NCBI GenBank assembly: GCA_009684515.1 | Contig: WKKS01000006.1 | Coordinates: 93,031 to 157,030 of the forward strand | Source of the DNA: Geobacter sp. | GTDB lineage: Bacteria > Desulfobacterota > Desulfuromonadia > Geobacterales > Pseudopelobacteraceae | Length of the DNA stretch: 64,000 bases | Direction of reading: 5' to 3' | Shown: positions 61,701 to 64,000 of the stretch, piece after piece | Numbering within the stretch: the first letter of the stretch is position 1 | Layout of the letters: each line of letters opens with the position of its first letter | Made by a program: the position numbers and the translations under genes | The notes under the pieces: generated by a model | What the model saw: the letters and a program-made list of their open reading frames with translations, nothing else | Databases searched by the model: none | Told to the model about the DNA's origin: nothing

Positions 61701-63644
61701 GGCGGTACCGCAGCGGAGCACAACCTCTATAACCCCGGTGCCGGACTATGTTTCGACTGCCATCAAAGTGCATCCTCAGGCATCACCCCCTGGGGATATA
61801 ACAGCACTTTCAGTGCCAGTCAGGCCATTCTCGGCTATCTGGATACGCCATCCTTCGGCGTCGGCCAGTTTGGCTACCAGATTCGCAATCCCTATAAAAT
61901 CAACGTCAGTTTCGGCGGTCATTTCGGTGCAACCTCGTCGCTCTCCGCGACCCCTTCCCACGCCGTTGGAGGACTCTGCACCCCGTGTCATGATCCCCAC
62001 GGTGTCAGCCCAACGCTCGGCAGCAACAAACCGTATGGGGTGCCGCTCCTCAAAGGCACCTGGATGACTTCGCCCTACAAGGAAGATAACTGCACTGCCG
62101 ATAATGCCACTTACGGCTTTATTTCCGGCGTCAGAGGCGAGGAAAAACCCCGGCCTGCCGCAGGTGCATACGCCGCCTACACATCGTCGATCAAATCCTA
62201 CAAGATTGATCAGAATACCTTCACCTCCGGCTCCATCACCGAAACGGATCAGCAGTTCGCCGGACTATGTCTGAACTGCCATGCCAAGCAGACTTTGTCA
62301 AACGGCGTAACCCATACCTGGAAGGACAAAAACCGGGTTCACGAATCGGTCAAGGGGTGGAAGACCGCCAATGCAACGATTAAGCATAATTACACATGCT
62401 CCAAGTGCCATGCGCCACACAATGCGCAACTCCCGCGATTGATGATAACCAACTGCCTGGATTACAAGCACAGGGGGCGCGTGACGAATAATCCGAATCC
62501 GAAGCTCTCGTTCGGTTATCGTGGCGAGGAAGGGTACGGTTCCGGCCACATTCCAGGAATCTATTCCGGCCGTAGCAATGAAAATAGCGGCGGCAGCACC
62601 AGCGGTACCGGGCCTGTGAGCAGCAGTGCCACCATCTGTCATGAGGGTAACACCGGTTCGAATACCGACCAGTATTGGAATGTGAAGACACCTTGGACCA
62701 GCGGAGCTGTCTCTCCGGTTCTGGTTTCCCCAATGCTGGTTGCCGAGCCCGATGCCATCTGTTCTGGTTCCTGTGGAGTTCAGCTGCAGTGGGATCCGGT
62801 GACCAATACCGGAGGCGGAGCCGTCCAGTACCTGGTGCAGGTGAGCAGCAGTTCCGCATTTGCAACGGTCAACTACTCCTCGGGATGGATTTCCGGCACC
62901 AGCTATACGCCGACTCTGGCGAACGGCACCTGGTACTGGCGAGTGCAGGCTCGTGACTCGGTCAAAACAACAACTGTTTCGGCTTGGAGTGACGCGGATT
63001 CATTTATCTTGTCGTTAAATCCTCCGCCTTCCATTCCGCTGCTGATCGCCGAGCCTGATGCCACCTGCTCGGGTTCCTGCGGGACTCAGCTGCAATGGAA
63101 TCCTTCCACCAACCCGGCCGGAGGCGCGCTGCAGTATTCCGTGCAGTTAAGCTCCGACATTTCCTTCGCCACGGTCAACTACTCGTCGGGCTGGATCACC
63201 ACTACCAGCTACACGCCGACCCTGGCGAACGGAACCTGGTACTGGCGTGTGCAGGCGCGAAGCGCTGCAAACACTTCTCTGGTATCAGCATGGTCTCTGG
63301 CTAATTCCTTTACCTTGTCGTCAGCAACGTCGGCCACAGCGCCGTCGGCTCCGATACTTATTGCAAAGAGCAACAGTTCCTGTTCATCGTCTTCGGGCTG
63401 CTCGAACACACTCAAATGGAACGCCTCCGTCAATCCGAGTGGCGGCACCCTGCAATATCTTGTGCAGGTCAGCAGCAGTTCTTCCTTCTCGACAATCAAG
63501 ACCACATCCAACTGGATTTCCGGCACCAGCTGGACGGCAACCCTGGGCAGGGGGACCTGGTACTGGCGCGTCCAGGCCAGAAACGCTGCGACCACCACAT
63601 TGATTTCGCCTTGGTCTTCAACGGGGAGCTTTGTTATAAAGTAG
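58800..63644 (+). CDS. Giant multihaem c-type cytochrome with three Fn3-like domains
   Basis: 1614 residues. Signal peptide about 1-20. I count 23 CxxCH and three CxxxxCH motifs (CSNVYCH, CSNLYCH, CTNIECH), so up to 26 haems. The CxxxxCH-CxxCH arrangement is typical of Geobacter. Haem motifs run to about residue 1200. From about 1310 three 95-residue repeats (LQYLVQVSSS..WISGTSYTPTLANGTWYWRVQAR) look like fibronectin type III domains. Function: extracellular or periplasmic electron transfer, with the beta domains for surface attachment. AGGAG is 7 bases upstream. Confidence 0.95.
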   Translation: MKKLFFSVLFVLLMASSVLAVDSPHVIALGCTGCHYDANDYMAGITGVNNLCLTCHNPSLMTKGFLPQDIANPFNSTDLGLYQSGMKQTSHNWAAPVNVPMAGAVTPVNPAMQVLRATSLGVISCASCHGNHAASATSPDLFRFPNDSDQLCFDCHRLRNQRSALSGTHPVNFNYTGATSKVKLKPSEYQRIPVNSNPANPTSAMRLPNGKILCTTCHGVHFTDSNSRTIDGPESSAQGLLSSSQGYLLRTDLRGGTANAVNICTNCHAGKMAHNRNGQNIQCADCHAGHVDPGDGTAPNVWLVRRYMNYSAGVKLNSYRRTVFNQYTGSRSNFAGAYGVCQGCHFVPPPGGSFPSEHASTDPNICRSCHTHNTATGSFAADCTACHGFPPQQNTPGGPLGYAKTPSYDYAVSPAFKDESKTGHLAHAGSAPYAFSCFECHSGNKHATGNFQQVFISTNGTIAAIGGAVPMYNTASPGTCSNVYCHSNGAPAGGATVYKSPVWANAKGSIVGTAGECSACHDAMPATNAHTGHLNNSFACALCHAATVSSNTVIKDTSKHVDGVKDVLFSGTATIGGTGSYNNTTHTCSNLYCHSNGNQGALAYVNPSAWNSGVNYGCNGCHGTSSPIGAPDYANTGVGTGKANSHAAHAAGAANTTVCANCHFATASSITGGTLVANTKHLSGTTDVVFNPATAGATAAWDPATGTCTNIECHGGAPAQWGSTAACLTCHAFAIRGRAAIGPQFSGNSHHSQGGAITAAQCYQCHWEANSDGSINLAYHHANIPGGPVELVVYGAGARPAVYNAGATGTTAVPYTANGTRGEMAKINAHCIGCHSDKNNATQPFGDGKTPNSYAWDKASIAAKYGDTGTTPWGKYAGGNTTPKNTVTKAFSAHGNAAANQAGWNISETWPNTTGTVAVLCFDCHNSHGSSTVGATTSYASATANGGILKDTVAGKGGYAMTYQPKAGGTAAEHNLYNPGAGLCFDCHQSASSGITPWGYNSTFSASQAILGYLDTPSFGVGQFGYQIRNPYKINVSFGGHFGATSSLSATPSHAVGGLCTPCHDPHGVSPTLGSNKPYGVPLLKGTWMTSPYKEDNCTADNATYGFISGVRGEEKPRPAAGAYAAYTSSIKSYKIDQNTFTSGSITETDQQFAGLCLNCHAKQTLSNGVTHTWKDKNRVHESVKGWKTANATIKHNYTCSKCHAPHNAQLPRLMITNCLDYKHRGRVTNNPNPKLSFGYRGEEGYGSGHIPGIYSGRSNENSGGSTSGTGPVSSSATICHEGNTGSNTDQYWNVKTPWTSGAVSPVLVSPMLVAEPDAICSGSCGVQLQWDPVTNTGGGAVQYLVQVSSSSAFATVNYSSGWISGTSYTPTLANGTWYWRVQARDSVKTTTVSAWSDADSFILSLNPPPSIPLLIAEPDATCSGSCGTQLQWNPSTNPAGGALQYSVQLSSDISFATVNYSSGWITTTSYTPTLANGTWYWRVQARSAANTSLVSAWSLANSFTLSSATSATAPSAPILIAKSNSSCSSSSGCSNTLKWNASVNPSGGTLQYLVQVSSSSSFSTIKTTSNWISGTSWTATLGRGTWYWRVQARNAATTTLISPWSSTGSFVIK

Positions 63645-63650
63645 TGAAGT

Positions 63651-63685
63651 TAAGTGGCTGTCCCAGTTGCCTGGGGCAGCCACTT
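63651..63685. terminator. Terminator hairpin after the giant cytochrome
   Basis: AGTGGCTGTCCCA / TGGGGCAGCCACT stem with a short loop, 7 bases past the stop codon. No clear T tract. Confidence 0.75.
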
Positions 63686-63690
63686 GACAT

Positions 63691-63822
63691 TTACAGGTAG
63701 GTGGCTGTCGGCAATGTATCGGAACTGCCAATGTTTACCCATGAGTTGCTGACTATCTCCACATAGTATGTCCCTCCCGTCGATATTTTCCACATTATTG
63801 CCACCCCAAGTGGTACTCGCAT
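63691..63822 (-). CDS. Possible 43-residue protein
   Basis: Opens MRVPLGVAIMWKISTGGTYY and ends DTLPTATYL. GGAGG sits 7 bases before the ATG on the minus strand. No similarity is known to me, and it could be a chance frame or a remnant. The rest of 63645-63921 holds only the terminator. Confidence 0.3.
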   Translation of the reverse strand: MRVPLGVAIMWKISTGGTYYVEIVSNSWVNIGSSDTLPTATYL

Positions 63823-63921
63823 TTTGTAACCTCCAGTAAAACCGTGCTTTTAATAAATGGCGCGGCTTTTGCTTTTTACCTGCTGAATAATCGCTCGAAA
63901 TAAAGTGACAGGAATAATATC

Positions 63922-64000
63922 GTGAGCAAAAAGAAAAAGATGATCATCTCTTCTGAGACGATGGACGTGGACTTCGTACGCAAGGTCGAAGCGCTGTCCG
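63922..64000 (+). CDS. Start of an unidentified gene, cut by the window end
   Basis: GTG start with AGGAA 8 bases before. The 26 visible residues begin VSKKKKMIISSETMDVDFVRKV. The acidic and basic start is like that of some heterodisulfide-reductase-C-type iron-sulfur proteins in this group, but the iron-sulfur motifs lie beyond the window. Confidence 0.4.
   Translation, partial: MSKKKKMIISSETMDVDFVRKVEALS

Noticed and set aside
60564..61721. 385-residue frame opposite the giant cytochrome
   Set aside because: Antisense to a region dense in haem motifs; no independent support.

Overview
The window looks like chromosome of an anaerobic, respiring or syntrophic member of the Desulfuromonadales/Geobacterales (a Geobacter, Pelobacter or Trichlorobacter relative). 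The grounds are a giant multihaem cytochrome with the Geobacter-type CxxxxCH motif, many sigma-54 promoters with NtrC-type regulators, a tungsten aldehyde:ferredoxin oxidoreductase (AOR), several iron-type alcohol dehydrogenases and a mycofactocin locus. This is inference from gene content; no rRNA is present and the species cannot be fixed.

Layout. 0-3.5 kb: tRNA-Cys, a lipoprotein, yebC, msrA, ruvC and ruvA. 3.5-11.2 kb: a MacAB/TolC-like efflux operon with a Spy/CpxP-like protein, divergent from a BaeSR-like two-component system. 11.2-23.4 kb: one long leftward locus holding mycofactocin genes (mftA, mftB, mftC, mftF), an old-yellow-enzyme oxidoreductase, an electron-transfer-flavoprotein/FixCX module, AOR, and a MoaD/HesA-like pair. 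The 35-residue mftA precursor (23238-23345) is easily missed. 23.7-25.6 kb: Nudix hydrolase and MFS transporter. 25.7-33.3 kb: accessory island with an integron-type cassette array (six attC-like sites, no integrase seen), a HigBA-like toxin-antitoxin, a REP-associated transposase and a Fic protein. 33.3-46.4 kb: two leftward operons and one single gene on the same strand, for alcohol metabolism: MoxR ATPase, VWA protein, a Cys-rich protein ending in a mycofactocin-precursor-like tail, a radical SAM enzyme, a GldA-like dehydrogenase and a PAS kinase; then two Fe-ADHs, a PAS kinase and a sigma-54 activator. 46.9-50.4 kb: porin, DUF4242 protein, a possible AmiS/UreI channel and small exported proteins. 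50.5-53.9 kb: TetR regulator, zinc-ribbon peptide, aldehyde dehydrogenase, EamA permease. 53.9-57.1 kb: two Moco/Tuco-type riboswitches in front of moaE and a porin-tupA pair. 57.5-63.6 kb: NHL protein and giant cytochrome.

How it fits together. Five good -24/-12 sigma-54 promoters (GG-N10-GC) sit before the mft operon, the moxR operon, both Fe-ADH units and the porin operon. The only sigma-54 activator in the window is encoded in the second Fe-ADH operon, so it may activate itself and the others. Alcohols would be oxidised to aldehydes by Fe-ADHs, some perhaps mycofactocin-dependent, and aldehydes to acids by the tungsten AOR or the NAD(P) aldehyde dehydrogenase. Electrons may leave through the ETF/FixCX module. 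Three Moco/Tuco-like riboswitches, one of them before the AOR, would match cofactor and metal supply to AOR production.

Most interesting: the second mycofactocin-like tail (VDGICGGY) on a 103-residue Cys-rich protein beside its own radical SAM enzyme. The last pair is Gly-Tyr, not Val-Tyr, so the known mycofactocin crosslink could not form in the same way.
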